Origin: Acidicapsa acidisoli
GTDB lineage: Bacteria; Acidobacteriota; Terriglobia; Terriglobales; Acidobacteriaceae
Direction of reading: 5' to 3'
Assembly: GCF_025685625.1 (NCBI RefSeq)
Contig: NZ_JAGSYI010000001.1
Coordinates: 1,178,001 to 1,242,000, forward strand
Length of the DNA stretch: 64,000 bases
Made by a program: the position numbers and the translations under genes. Each line of letters opens with the position of its first letter. Positions within the stretch are counted from its first letter, which is position 1. Shown one piece after another: positions 35,118 to 44,487 of this stretch. A model generated the notes under the pieces. The model was not told where the DNA came from, did not search any database, and worked only from the letters and a program-made list of their open reading frames with translations.

Positions 35118-36218
35118 TTAACTACGCCAGTGGAGCTCGACCGGCCCATCCATCGGGTGTTTTCGCGATCCGTCGAGCCGGGCCTGCTTCAACGCGAAAT
35201 ACCATTTCGCCGGCTTGTCCGCATCGTCAATCAGCATCAGGCTGGGATTATGCTTCAGACCCTCCGCCTGCTGAATCATCGTGACTTGATCCTGGCGCAC
35301 GAATTTCGCTCCGAAGAACTTCGCAATCGGCGTCACGAACGGCACGTTGTAGAAGACATTCCATGCCGCCACGACATCGATGCGGCAGGTGGACGCTGTC
35401 ACCGGAGTCACCGTCGTCAGGCTGGCGAACCACTTCTTTCCGCAGCGGATCGTCTCTGAGCGGCGATTGGGTAGGACGAAGTCGATGGTCGTTTCAACAG
35501 GCTCACCATACACGCCCAGGAGCTTGTAGGGCGCAGAGTTTCCGCTTGGCGCATGCGCGGCCATGCGAAACCCTTCGGGAATCGGCTCGAAGCGCTTGGT
35601 CTTCTCGCGGATCGAGCCACGTGAACGCCACCACCATGCCTGATGCACAAACGGCCCATGCGCCGGGTCCATCAGCCCGATAATGCCGTGGTCGACATTG
35701 CACGGCAGATCAGCGGTCAGATGGGCAGACCGGTAACGCTCGCTGAACTTGGGCAGCTCAGGAACTGGCAGCAGATCCGCGCCCTCTATCTTGCGTCCAG
35801 CACCCGCACCGGGAATGTAGACCCACGCATATCCATCCTTCTCCACACAGGGAAAGGCCGAGGCGAAGATGCGCGTCGCATCTAGCTTGTCGAAACTGGA
35901 AAGCGAGGGAATCGCGGCGCACTGGCCGCTGCAAGGCTCGAACTCCCATCCATGGTAACGGCATGTGACATGCTCGCCGTCGAACCATCCGACGCTCAGC
36001 GGGATTCCGCGATGCGGGCAGCTATCCCGCATGGCAAAGATTTTGCCGTCCTTGCGACGGCCGAGCACCAGCGGCAAATCGAGAAGCATCGCCGTGCGCA
36101 GCCTGTTGCCACGCAGCAGATCGGACCGCATGGCCGGATACCAATCGTCGTAAATCAGCGTCGCCGTCGGCCCGGTAATCGCGGCTCCAGCCGCGTCAAT
36201 TGTCACCAAACGTCCCAC
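35118..36218 (-). CDS. Rieske [2Fe-2S] aromatic-ring-type oxygenase
   Basis: A 366-aa oxygenase subunit. The Rieske cluster ligands are in CPHRGIPLSVGW and TCRYHGWEF near residues 65-90. The mononuclear iron site is suggested by CNVDHGIIGLMDPAHGPFVH near residue 180. Such proteins hydroxylate or demethylate aromatic, steroid or pigment-type substrates and need separate electron-transfer partners, none of which is visible here. It lies 57 bp downstream of hpnI on the same strand, so a hopanoid or other polycyclic lipid substrate is thinkable but unproven. It ends 5 bp from the convergent FGE-like gene. Confidence 0.88.
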   Translation of the reverse strand: MGRLVTIDAAGAAITGPTATLIYDDWYPAMRSDLLRGNRLRTAMLLDLPLVLGRRKDGKIFAMRDSCPHRGIPLSVGWFDGEHVTCRYHGWEFEPCSGQCAAIPSLSSFDKLDATRIFASAFPCVEKDGYAWVYIPGAGAGRKIEGADLLPVPELPKFSERYRSAHLTADLPCNVDHGIIGLMDPAHGPFVHQAWWWRSRGSIREKTKRFEPIPEGFRMAAHAPSGNSAPYKLLGVYGEPVETTIDFVLPNRRSETIRCGKKWFASLTTVTPVTASTCRIDVVAAWNVFYNVPFVTPIAKFFGAKFVRQDQVTMIQQAEGLKHNPSLMLIDDADKPAKWYFALKQARLDGSRKHPMDGPVELHWRS

Positions 36219-36275
36219 GTCCCCAACATAGCACCGCAGACCCGAAGGCCGTGTGACGTGGCTCGCACAGCGAGG

Positions 36276-37466
36276 CTAGAAACTTGCCTTTTCCAGACGG
36301 CCGCCCTTTAGCAAAAAACGCTCGCCGCGCCAGACAATCGTATTCCCCGCAAAGCTCCAGACCCACACGGCAAATCCGACCGCGTCGCGCAGCGGCAGCA
36401 GCCAGAGATTGGCCAGCACCTGCCGGTCTCCAAGCACCCCAGCGCCCACTTGCATCGCCACACCAAGCCTCAGAAAGAACGCAAGGCCCAGCAGCAGGAT
36501 ACTCAGCAGGCTTGCGCCCGATGCGAGCACGTTGGCTGCGGCCAGCGGCAGCAGATGGGTAAAGATCAGTCCGGTATAACCCCATCGCCGGCTGTCGCGG
36601 ACCGTCCGGGCCCAACGTAACTGATGGCTCAGGAATCCTCCCAGGCTGTAGGCCGGAACGCTGGTTTCGACCACCTCTGTTGCGAGACGAATGGAGTACC
36701 CCGCAGCCGCAATCCGCGCTCCCATTTCGTAGTCGTCGCCGAGCTGATCGACCAATGCCTCCAGGCCGCCGGCGGCAACAAGCGCTTCACGCCGCACTGC
36801 CAGCGTGGAGCCGAGGCCGAAGTGAATTCCGCCCTCGACGACTCGCGCTGTCAGCACCCCGGCCTGAAAATCCGTGGCAATCCCTAAAGCTTCCAGCACG
36901 GACCCCAAGGTCCACGAATGCGCCTTGCCCCGATACAACGCCGTCACCATGCCGACCGGCTTTTTTGCGGGTGCGGCGAACTGGCGCATCACCCGCTCCA
37001 GATACTTTGGGCTGACCCGGATGTCGGAATCGTTGATGAGTAGGAACGCGTGACGTGCTCCGTCCTGCGAATCCGCCAACATTTGGATCAGGTTCGAGAC
37101 CTTCCCGTTGGTCCCCAGCCGCTCAGGGCAAATCACCAGCCGAATCCGCCGCTTGGGAAACTCGGCAATCAGCCGATGCACCGCTTCGACCGCCGGATCG
37201 CTTTCGCTGCCTGCGCCAAAGATCAGTTCGTAGTCGCCCGCGTAGTCCTGCAGGCAATGGCTGCGAAACGCCTCATACATTCCGGCGTCGAAGCCCTTCA
37301 CCGGCTTCAGAATGCTCACGGAAGGCGAAAACCCGGGCAGCTTTCGGTATTGCCGCGCGTATTGCCGGAAGCTCAATGCAGCCACCAGCGCCAGCAGGCT
37401 ATAGACCATGCTCGCCGCAACGAGCACGGTCGTCAGAACCTCGGTTGTAAACGCAAATGTCTGCAT
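36276..37466 (-). CDS. hpnI: hopanoid glycosyltransferase HpnI
   Basis: A 396-aa GT2/GT21-type membrane glycosyltransferase like ceramide glucosyltransferase. A helix spans residues ~8-30, then the catalytic domain begins PSVSILKPVKGFD; LLINDSDIRVSPKYL holds the metal-binding acids, and HQLRWARTVR is the processive-type Q/RW motif. Two or three helices end the protein. HpnI adds N-acetylglucosamine to bacteriohopanetetrol, on the way to the glucosamine form. No other hpn genes are in the window. It lies between the permease pair and the Rieske gene, all on the minus strand with short gaps. Confidence 0.86.
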   Translation of the reverse strand: MQTFAFTTEVLTTVLVAASMVYSLLALVAALSFRQYARQYRKLPGFSPSVSILKPVKGFDAGMYEAFRSHCLQDYAGDYELIFGAGSESDPAVEAVHRLIAEFPKRRIRLVICPERLGTNGKVSNLIQMLADSQDGARHAFLLINDSDIRVSPKYLERVMRQFAAPAKKPVGMVTALYRGKAHSWTLGSVLEALGIATDFQAGVLTARVVEGGIHFGLGSTLAVRREALVAAGGLEALVDQLGDDYEMGARIAAAGYSIRLATEVVETSVPAYSLGGFLSHQLRWARTVRDSRRWGYTGLIFTHLLPLAAANVLASGASLLSILLLGLAFFLRLGVAMQVGAGVLGDRQVLANLWLLPLRDAVGFAVWVWSFAGNTIVWRGERFLLKGGRLEKASF

Positions 37467-37516
37467 CGGGCCTTCAACCAGTGTAGCGAAGGCCCCAGGT
37501 CAGGTCTCAGCCTTTG

Positions 37517-38773
37517 TCACTCATACCGCAGCGCCTCGATGGGATCGAGATTTGCCGCTTTCCAGGCCGGATAGATGCCGAACATCAGCCCAATGGCGCA
37601 AGACACTCCGAAGCCGAACAGGACCCAGAAGGTCGAGAGCGCAGCAGGCAGCCCAATCGGCAGAAAGAAGACAATCCACGTGATCACGGCGCCCACCATG
37701 ACGCCAAAGACGCCGCCGATGGCGCACAGCGTCACGGCTTCTGTCGTAAATTGCGTCAGAATCGTCCGCTTGGTCGCGCCCAGAGCCTTTCGTATACCGA
37801 TCTCGCGGGTTCGCTCGGTCACCGAGACGAGCATGATGTTCATGACGCCAACGCCTCCGACCATCAGACCTACGCTAGAAACCGCCAACATGAAGAGCCG
37901 CAATCCCCAGGTGATCTGATCCCAGAGCCGCGCCAGCGATTCCGGCCCGAAGATCTCGAAGTTGTCCGGGTCCTGCACCTTGACCTTGCGCCGCACCCGC
38001 AGCATCTCGCGAATTTCTTCCTCGACCAGGGACTTGTTGACCGGATCGTCGTACTTGACGGAGACCCACACATCCTTCTGCTCGGGATGCAGGTTCTCGA
38101 AGGTGCCATAGGGGAAGTATGCTGCGTTATCGTTCGGGTTTTTGCCGCCGCCGAAGGGCTGTTTGCGCTTCTCAACCACTCCGATCACGGTGTAAAGCCC
38201 AGTCTCGATATTCACTTCTTTGCCGACAGCCGGTTCGTTGCCGAACAAGTCTTCCCAGGTATCGTGGCCCAGCACGACCACTTTGGCGTGGCGCTTGTCC
38301 TCGTCATCGGTAAAGAAGCGGCCTTCCTGCAGGTTGATATCGTTCACCGCGGCGATCTCGGATGTGCTGCCCTGCAGAATGGCTCCGGCGACTTTCTTGC
38401 CGTTGTACTTCACGGAAACATCCCCGACGCGGAAGCCCGACTTGACGTATTGCTTGCCGCCATCGGCTCCGACAACATGCGGCAGCGTGCGCAGCGCGTA
38501 CACGTCTTCGATGGTCAGCTTCTTGCGCGTCAGTTGCTCCGTGGTAGGACGCACGCCGATCACCGGCATATGAAATATCCAGAAGACGTTGCTGCCCAGC
38601 GATCCAACCCAGGCATCGACGCGATTGTTCAGTCCATTGATGACGGAGGAGATGGCGATCACCGATGTCACGCCGATCACGATTCCCAGGATCGTTAGCC
38701 CTGAACGCAGCTTGTTCGTACGCAGCGTATCCAGCGCCATTTTTACCGATTCAGTTGTCTGACCTTGCGCCAT
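37517..38773 (-). CDS. MacB-type ABC permease, second of a pair
   Basis: A 418-aa permease with an N-terminal helix (LRSGLTILGIVIGVTSVIAI), a periplasmic MacB domain, and three C-terminal helices; the coupling motif SVTERTREIGIRKALGA is present. It lies 23 bp downstream of a related permease gene, and hpnI follows after 50 bp. No ATP-binding subunit is encoded beside the pair, so it must recruit an ATPase from elsewhere. Substrate unknown; peptide, lipid or antibiotic export is usual for the family. Confidence 0.9.
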   Translation of the reverse strand: MAQGQTTESVKMALDTLRTNKLRSGLTILGIVIGVTSVIAISSVINGLNNRVDAWVGSLGSNVFWIFHMPVIGVRPTTEQLTRKKLTIEDVYALRTLPHVVGADGGKQYVKSGFRVGDVSVKYNGKKVAGAILQGSTSEIAAVNDINLQEGRFFTDDEDKRHAKVVVLGHDTWEDLFGNEPAVGKEVNIETGLYTVIGVVEKRKQPFGGGKNPNDNAAYFPYGTFENLHPEQKDVWVSVKYDDPVNKSLVEEEIREMLRVRRKVKVQDPDNFEIFGPESLARLWDQITWGLRLFMLAVSSVGLMVGGVGVMNIMLVSVTERTREIGIRKALGATKRTILTQFTTEAVTLCAIGGVFGVMVGAVITWIVFFLPIGLPAALSTFWVLFGFGVSCAIGLMFGIYPAWKAANLDPIEALRYE

Positions 38774-38796
38774 AAAGCGAACTCCTTGCCGCCTCT

Positions 38797-40020
38797 TTAC
38801 ATCTCCGAACGGAGCGCCACAATCGGATCCAGCTTCGCGGCCTTGCTTGCCGGATACACCCCAAAAAACACCCCGGTTCCCGTTGCCATAAACATTCCCA
38901 AAAATATCGAACCGATTGAGACATTCACTGTCACGTCGAATATTTGCGTGATCAGCGCGGCAACGCCGACTCCGATCAGGATTCCGATGACGCCGCCTAG
39001 CGTTGCCATCAATCCCGACTCAATCAGGAACTGCAGCAGCACATCTCTCTGTCGCGCCCCGAGGGCTTTGCGCACGCCAATTTCGCGCGTCCGCTCGGTC
39101 ACCGATACCAGCATGATGTTCATGATGACGATTCCACCCACCACAAGCGAAATCGACGCCAGGGCGAAGACAATGAACACGAACATCTGGCTGATCTGCC
39201 TCCAGAGGTCCAGAAAGGTATCGTTGGTCTGGAGTTCAAAACTGTCTTCGGCCCCAGGAGCATCATGACGACGCGTACGCATGATCACCCGCACTTCGTC
39301 CTCGGCGCGCGACATCACCTTGGAGTCGCCGTTGGCCCGCGCATACACCGTCATGGAGTCATTCGTTCCGTAAGTGTGCTGGTAGGCCGTGAGGGGAATT
39401 GCCACCCAGTTGTCCTGGGATTGGCCGAAGGTCTTTCCCTGCCGTTCCGCCACGCCGACGATCGTGTATGGAACTCCATCCACGCGAAGCTCCTTGCCGA
39501 TCGGGTCGCCGTCGCCAAGGATGTTGTCCACAATGTCGTAGCCCACCACCACTGAATGCGTGGCGTGGTCGATGTCCGCCTCATTCAATGCCCTGCCAAT
39601 TGCGATGTTCAGGTTATTCAGCGAAAACATCGTCGCCGTGTAACCGCGCACGCCTGTATCCTTGCTGGATTGACCGTTGTACACGACATTGGTGGTCTTC
39701 GATAACAGTGCTCCGACCTCTTTGCAATCGGTGCAGCCGTCCCGAATTGCCTCATAGTCTTCATACTTAATGATCTTGCGCTTCTGGAACTTGAAATATT
39801 CCTCGGCGTTGAAGACCAACCCAGACCGGTCCACTGTGAAGACATCCGCGCCGTAGCCGGTGATCTTCGTACCCATGTAGTCGTTCGCCGTATTTGTCAG
39901 CGTGATCACCATGATCACGGAAGCCACGCCCATCACGACGCCGATCAGCGTCAGTATGGACCGCAGTTTATTGGCCCACAACGATTGCAGCGCGAGTTTT
40001 ACGGCTTCACTGAATAGCAT
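38797..40020 (-). CDS. MacB-type ABC permease, first of a pair
   Basis: A 407-aa permease with the same plan as its neighbour: N-terminal helix LRSILTLIGVVMGVASVIMV, a periplasmic domain of about 230 residues, and three C-terminal helices with SVTERTREIGVRKALGA. ATG 40020 fits the family start (MLFSEAVKLALQSLW); the open frame extends upstream to 40110 but lacks a ribosome site. It is the first gene of the minus-strand run toward the Rieske gene, and is divergent from the Tricorn protease gene. Confidence 0.9.
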   Translation of the reverse strand: MLFSEAVKLALQSLWANKLRSILTLIGVVMGVASVIMVITLTNTANDYMGTKITGYGADVFTVDRSGLVFNAEEYFKFQKRKIIKYEDYEAIRDGCTDCKEVGALLSKTTNVVYNGQSSKDTGVRGYTATMFSLNNLNIAIGRALNEADIDHATHSVVVGYDIVDNILGDGDPIGKELRVDGVPYTIVGVAERQGKTFGQSQDNWVAIPLTAYQHTYGTNDSMTVYARANGDSKVMSRAEDEVRVIMRTRRHDAPGAEDSFELQTNDTFLDLWRQISQMFVFIVFALASISLVVGGIVIMNIMLVSVTERTREIGVRKALGARQRDVLLQFLIESGLMATLGGVIGILIGVGVAALITQIFDVTVNVSIGSIFLGMFMATGTGVFFGVYPASKAAKLDPIVALRSEM

Positions 40021-40261
40021 TGGTTCTCGACTTTTATGCCCGGACGGTTCGGGTCTCGAACCGAATCCCGGGAATTCTGAACTTGTTCTGAACTTGATGG
40101 CGCTGCCCACGAGTCTAGCAGCGAATGCGACGGTTGGCGCTAGTCAGACTACGCAGCGGCGACAATTCCGGTTCCCTTCGTCGCGGAACTGGCCTTATTC
40201 TTCCTGCGTATCGCCTTCGTCCGAGTACACTGTCGCTACGTTGTTGCCAACCGGAGAGCTC

Positions 40262-43200
40262 ATGAACCTGACCCGACGCCTTGTCTCGCTGAAAACTTCC
40301 CTCCTGGCCGCCTTGCTCGTCGTGACGCCAATAGCCCTCGTTCCGGCACCCGCGATAGCCGCAGCAGCTCCGCCTTTGCTCCTGCGTTACCCCTCCCTGA
40401 GCCAGAACACGATCGCCTTCCGCTACGCCGATGACATTTGGACTGTTTCCCGCAGCGGCGGAGAGGCCGAGCGCCTCACCTCCACTGGTTCCGTCACCGA
40501 CGGTCCCTATTTTTCCCCGGATGGCTCCCAGATTGCGTATACGGCCCGTGTGCATGGCGCTTCAGACGTTTACGTCGTCCCAGCGTCGGGCGGTATTCCG
40601 CGCCGCCTTACCTGGCACCCGGCCGGCGGCTATGTCGTCGGGTGGACGCCCGACAGCAAGAATGTTCTCTTCTCCAGCGGCAGCGTGAGCTACCGGCATT
40701 ATCTGCGCCTGTTCCTGGCACACGCCGATGGCTCAGGCACACCCGAGCCGTTGCCGCTGCCCGCCGGAAGCCAGGGTTCTTACTCTCCGGACGGCCAGTA
40801 CCTGGCATACGAGTCCATTACCCGCTGGGAGGACGCCTGGAAGCGCTACAAAGGGGGCCAGAACTTCCCTATCTGGATCGTCAACCTCAAGACGCTTGAT
40901 TTAGAGAAAATCCCCAGCAACAACACCCACGACTCCGATCCGATATGGGTTGGCGACCAGATTTACTTCCTCTCTGACCGGAACGGCGAAGCCAATGCCG
41001 ATCCTTTCGACAACAATCACTATGGGCCGGTTTCGCTCTATCGCTACGACACCAAAACCAAACAGGTTACGCTGGCCGTTCCAAACAAGGGCCTGGACGT
41101 GAAGACCATCCAGGCCGGCCCGGGCGGGCTGGTCTACGAGCAGTTCGGTTCGCTGCATCTTCTCGACCTGGCCGCACCCGATCAGCCCGGGCAGGATCAC
41201 ACGCTCGCAATCAGCATCCATGGCGACCTGCCGAAGCTGGCCCCGCATCTCGCTTCAATCTCCGCCGAGGAGATCCAGAACGCAAATCTGTCGCCCACCG
41301 GCCAGCGCGCGGTCATCGAGGCTCACGGAGACATCTTCACGGTGCCCGGCGAAAAAGGCGACACCCGTAACCTCACCAATACCTCCAACGCGGCAGAGCG
41401 TGATCCAGCCTGGTCGCCGGACGGCAAGACCATTGCTTACTTCTCGGACGCGTCTGGCGAATACCAGCTCTATCTGCGCGATCAGACCGGCTTCAAAGCT
41501 CCGACCTCCGTCGACCTTGGTTCCAATCCTTCGTTCTTCTACGCCCCGCAATGGTCACCGGACTCCAAACACATCCTTTACACCGATAAGCATCTGCATC
41601 TCTGGTACCTCGACGTTCCGGGCAAGGACGACAAGGGCAAAGAGATTCCTCCGGGTAAACCAGTCCTCGTCGACACCAGCCATCAGGGAGGCTTCGGCGG
41701 CAATGGCTTCAGCGCCAACTGGTCTCCTGATTCGAAGTGGATCACTTACACCCGCGACCTCGACAACAACCTCAAAGGCGTCTTTCTCTACTCGATCGAC
41801 AAACACGCTTCAACTCAGGTCACCGACGGCATGAGCGACACCAGCAGCGCCGTCTTTGACCCCAATGGCAAATACCTCTACTTCCTTGCTTCCACCGACG
41901 ATGGCCCCTCAAGCGCAGGCATCGACCTCTCCTCGCTCGACCGCGCTCAGACCACTGCCGCCTACGTCGTCGTCCTCTCCAAAGACGAAGCTTCTCCGAT
42001 TCCGCCCGAGAGCGATGACGAAAAGATCAAAGAAGAAAAGAAGCAGGACGACAAGAATCCCAATCCGCCAAATCCACCCAGGACTGACGTCGACGACAAG
42101 GACAAGAAGGATCAGAAAGCAGACACCAAATCCGGCGAGAGCAAGGATAAGGAAGCCAAGAAAGAGGACAAGACAGAAGACAAGAAGGTCGATGTCAAGG
42201 TTGATCTTGATGGCATCGGCAACCGCATCCTCTCGTTGCCCGTGCCGTCGCGCAACTACGGCAGCCTCATCGCAGGCAAAACTGGCGTGATCTACTTGCT
42301 CGAAGGCCCTCCCTTTGGGCGACCGTCAGGCGACGGCGGTGGAGGAGCGGGTATTCGCGCCGTCTGGCGTTTCACGCTGGAAAAGCGCAAGACGGAGCAG
42401 GTTCTCTCCGACATTGACGGCTTCGTAGTCTCTGCCGACGCCTCGAAGGCGCTCATCGCGCAGCATAACGCGCTCTCGATTGCCGCCACAGACGATCTGA
42501 AGCCCGGCGACGGTAACTCCGGCAAGCCGCTCAACCTCTCCAACATGACCGCGGACATCGACCCCCGCGCCGAGTGGCGGCAGATCTTCAACGAAACCTG
42601 GCGCATCGAGCGCGACTTCCTCTACGATCCGAACACCCACGGCCTCAGCATCTCCAAAGTAGAGGCCCGCTATCGCCCGTATCTCGATGGACTGGCCAGC
42701 CGCAGCGAATTCAGCTACCTCTCCACTGAAATGCTGGGCGAAATCACGATTGGCCACATGTTCCTCGGCGGCCCGCATGAACCGGACAAATCGCCCATGA
42801 CGGGCCTGCTCGGAGCGGATTACACGGTCGATCACGATCGCTATCGCATCTCCAAAATCCTGGGCGGCCAAAACTGGACGCCCGGGCTGGCCTCGCCGCT
42901 GACCCTCCCGGGCGTCTACGTCAAGGAAGGCGAATATCTGCTCGCCGTCAACGGCAGGGAGCTCCACGCCAGCGACAATCTTTACTCTTTCTTTGACGGT
43001 ACAGCGGGCTTGCAAACCGTCCTTCGAGTCGGACCAAATCCTGACGGCACGAACGCCCGCGATGTCACCGTCGTGCCCATCGCCGACGATGACGGCCTGC
43101 GCAACCTCGACTGGATCGAATCCAATCGCCGCAAAGTAGACCAGCTCTCCGGCGGCAAGGTCGCCTACGTCTACATGCCCAACACCGGAGGCTCGGGCTA

Positions 43201-43780
43201 CACCAACTTCAACCGGTACTTCTACTCGCAGCTCGACAAGCAGGCTCTCATTCTCGACGAGCGCTACAACGAAGGCGGCTTCATCGCGGATTATGTGGTC
43301 GATGTCCTTCGACGCGAGCCGCTCTCAGGAGCCATCGAACGCGACGGTAAGCCTCTGCATGACCCGGTCGGCGCTATCTTCGGACCGAAGGCCATGCTGA
43401 TCAACCAGAACTCCGGCTCCGGCGGAGACGCCATGCCCTGGTACTTCCGCAAAGCCGGCCTCGGCAAGCTGGTGGGCACGCGCACATGGGGCGGACTCGT
43501 CGGCATCGGCGGGTACCCAACGCTGCTCGACGGCGGCCGGGTCACCGCTCCCCGTTACGCCATCTACGGCCTGAGCCGGGACTGGGAAGTCGAAAATCAC
43601 GGCATCGCCCCTGACGTCCCCGTCGAAGATACGCCCAAAGACTTCGCCGCGGGTCACGACCTGCAACTGGAAACCGGCGTCAAGCTGGTCCTGGACGAAT
43701 TGAAAGCCCACCCAATTCCCGAAATCCCGATCCCGGCCTATCCCAACTACCACCAGCAGGACGGTCTGGGCAAAAACTGA
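40262..43780 (+). CDS. Tricorn-type protease (S41) with beta-propellers and PDZ
   Basis: An 1172-aa exported protease with a signal peptide at residues 1-37 (ends PAIAAAA). Beta-propeller repeats (TolB/WD-like, e.g. GPYFSPDGSQIAY, DPAWSPDGKTIAYFS) fill roughly residues 40-740. A PDZ-like domain follows (GVYVKEGEYLLAVNGREL), then the S41 core with Ser in NQNSGSGGDA and a late acidic residue in DWEVENHGI. Between propeller parts (about residues 583-651) is a very Lys/Asp/Glu-rich linker. The start ATG 40262 follows GGAGAG. Tricorn proteases trim peptides; exported versions are common in Acidobacteriota. Confidence 0.92.
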   Translation: MNLTRRLVSLKTSLLAALLVVTPIALVPAPAIAAAAPPLLLRYPSLSQNTIAFRYADDIWTVSRSGGEAERLTSTGSVTDGPYFSPDGSQIAYTARVHGASDVYVVPASGGIPRRLTWHPAGGYVVGWTPDSKNVLFSSGSVSYRHYLRLFLAHADGSGTPEPLPLPAGSQGSYSPDGQYLAYESITRWEDAWKRYKGGQNFPIWIVNLKTLDLEKIPSNNTHDSDPIWVGDQIYFLSDRNGEANADPFDNNHYGPVSLYRYDTKTKQVTLAVPNKGLDVKTIQAGPGGLVYEQFGSLHLLDLAAPDQPGQDHTLAISIHGDLPKLAPHLASISAEEIQNANLSPTGQRAVIEAHGDIFTVPGEKGDTRNLTNTSNAAERDPAWSPDGKTIAYFSDASGEYQLYLRDQTGFKAPTSVDLGSNPSFFYAPQWSPDSKHILYTDKHLHLWYLDVPGKDDKGKEIPPGKPVLVDTSHQGGFGGNGFSANWSPDSKWITYTRDLDNNLKGVFLYSIDKHASTQVTDGMSDTSSAVFDPNGKYLYFLASTDDGPSSAGIDLSSLDRAQTTAAYVVVLSKDEASPIPPESDDEKIKEEKKQDDKNPNPPNPPRTDVDDKDKKDQKADTKSGESKDKEAKKEDKTEDKKVDVKVDLDGIGNRILSLPVPSRNYGSLIAGKTGVIYLLEGPPFGRPSGDGGGGAGIRAVWRFTLEKRKTEQVLSDIDGFVVSADASKALIAQHNALSIAATDDLKPGDGNSGKPLNLSNMTADIDPRAEWRQIFNETWRIERDFLYDPNTHGLSISKVEARYRPYLDGLASRSEFSYLSTEMLGEITIGHMFLGGPHEPDKSPMTGLLGADYTVDHDRYRISKILGGQNWTPGLASPLTLPGVYVKEGEYLLAVNGRELHASDNLYSFFDGTAGLQTVLRVGPNPDGTNARDVTVVPIADDDGLRNLDWIESNRRKVDQLSGGKVAYVYMPNTGGSGYTNFNRYFYSQLDKQALILDERYNEGGFIADYVVDVLRREPLSGAIERDGKPLHDPVGAIFGPKAMLINQNSGSGGDAMPWYFRKAGLGKLVGTRTWGGLVGIGGYPTLLDGGRVTAPRYAIYGLSRDWEVENHGIAPDVPVEDTPKDFAAGHDLQLETGVKLVLDELKAHPIPEIPIPAYPNYHQQDGLGKN

Positions 43781-43812
43781 CTCTGAACTCCCAAGCGCAA
43801 AACGAGCAAAAA

Positions 43813-43851
43813 CGCGAGCCGGGATTATTTCTCGGCTCGCGCTTTTATTTT
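43813..43851. terminator. Bidirectional terminator between Tricorn and dut genes
   Basis: CGCGAGCCG at 43813-43821 and CGGCTCGCG at 43833-43841 form a perfect 9-bp stem. On the plus strand CTTTTATTTT follows; on the minus strand a TTTTT run follows. It lies between two convergent stop codons and should serve both genes. Confidence 0.85.
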
Positions 43852-43862
43852 CTATTCCTGCA

Positions 43863-44297
43863 TCATTTCCCGGAGCTTCCAAAGCCCTTTTCAGCTCGCG
43901 AAGAATCGCCCAGTTCCTCGACCTGCCGCACCACTCCCGTCAGCACCGGCACTGGAATCATCTGCGCAATCTTGTCTCCGGCATTGAGCCGAATCGCCTC
44001 GTCCGTCAGGTTGGTCAGCAGAATCTGAATCTCGCCGCGATATCCGGCATCGATGACGCCGCCTGTGACCGCAACACCACGCGAGGCCATGGAAGACCGG
44101 TCGCGCACGAGGAGGCCGAGCGCTACTTCCGTTTCTGGGTGCCGCGCCTCGACGGCGATCCCCGTCCGTACCCGAAGAGACTGGCGAGCCCAAAGCTCCA
44201 CCGTTTCCAAGGCAAACACGTCGTATCCCAAATCCTCACCCGGATGCGCCACTTCCGGCATCCGCGCGCCATCAGCAATCAATTTCACTCGCAACAT
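43863..44297 (-). CDS. dut: deoxyuridine 5'-triphosphate nucleotidohydrolase
   Basis: A 144-aa trimeric dUTPase that hydrolyses dUTP to dUMP. The five motifs are visible: HPGEDLGYDVFA (1), RDRSSMASRGV (2), GVIDAGYRGEI (3), GDKIAQMIPVPV (4) and RAEKGFGSSGK (5). The Tyr in motif 3 and the C-terminal Gly-rich arm of motif 5 are intact. The length is standard. It stands alone, convergent with the Tricorn gene, and shares a terminator with it. Confidence 0.95.
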   Translation of the reverse strand: MLRVKLIADGARMPEVAHPGEDLGYDVFALETVELWARQSLRVRTGIAVEARHPETEVALGLLVRDRSSMASRGVAVTGGVIDAGYRGEIQILLTNLTDEAIRLNAGDKIAQMIPVPVLTGVVRQVEELGDSSRAEKGFGSSGK

Positions 44298-44487
44298 CTG
44301 TTTATCTTACTGTTTCGCAGCATGATTCTCCCGCACGACGAATCAGCTTCCTCCTGGCTCTTGTGGATAGGAAGTTGCGAATCCGATGTGAATCGACGTA
44401 CTCTTGATCCATTTCCCGTTGTACTTTGAAAGCAGCACCGCAGTTTTCTCTCGGGAGACCATTCCCCGTGGCCGATGAGAAATCAGG

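Noticed and set aside
37491-37511. Segment resembling the dispersed CCCCAGGTCTC hairpin near the start of hpnI
   Set aside because: It contains an extra AGG and no matching second arm, so it is at best a decayed copy.
37514-38698. 394-aa frame opposite the second MacB-type permease
   Set aside because: His/Asp-rich shadow frame, no domain, antisense to a recognised gene.
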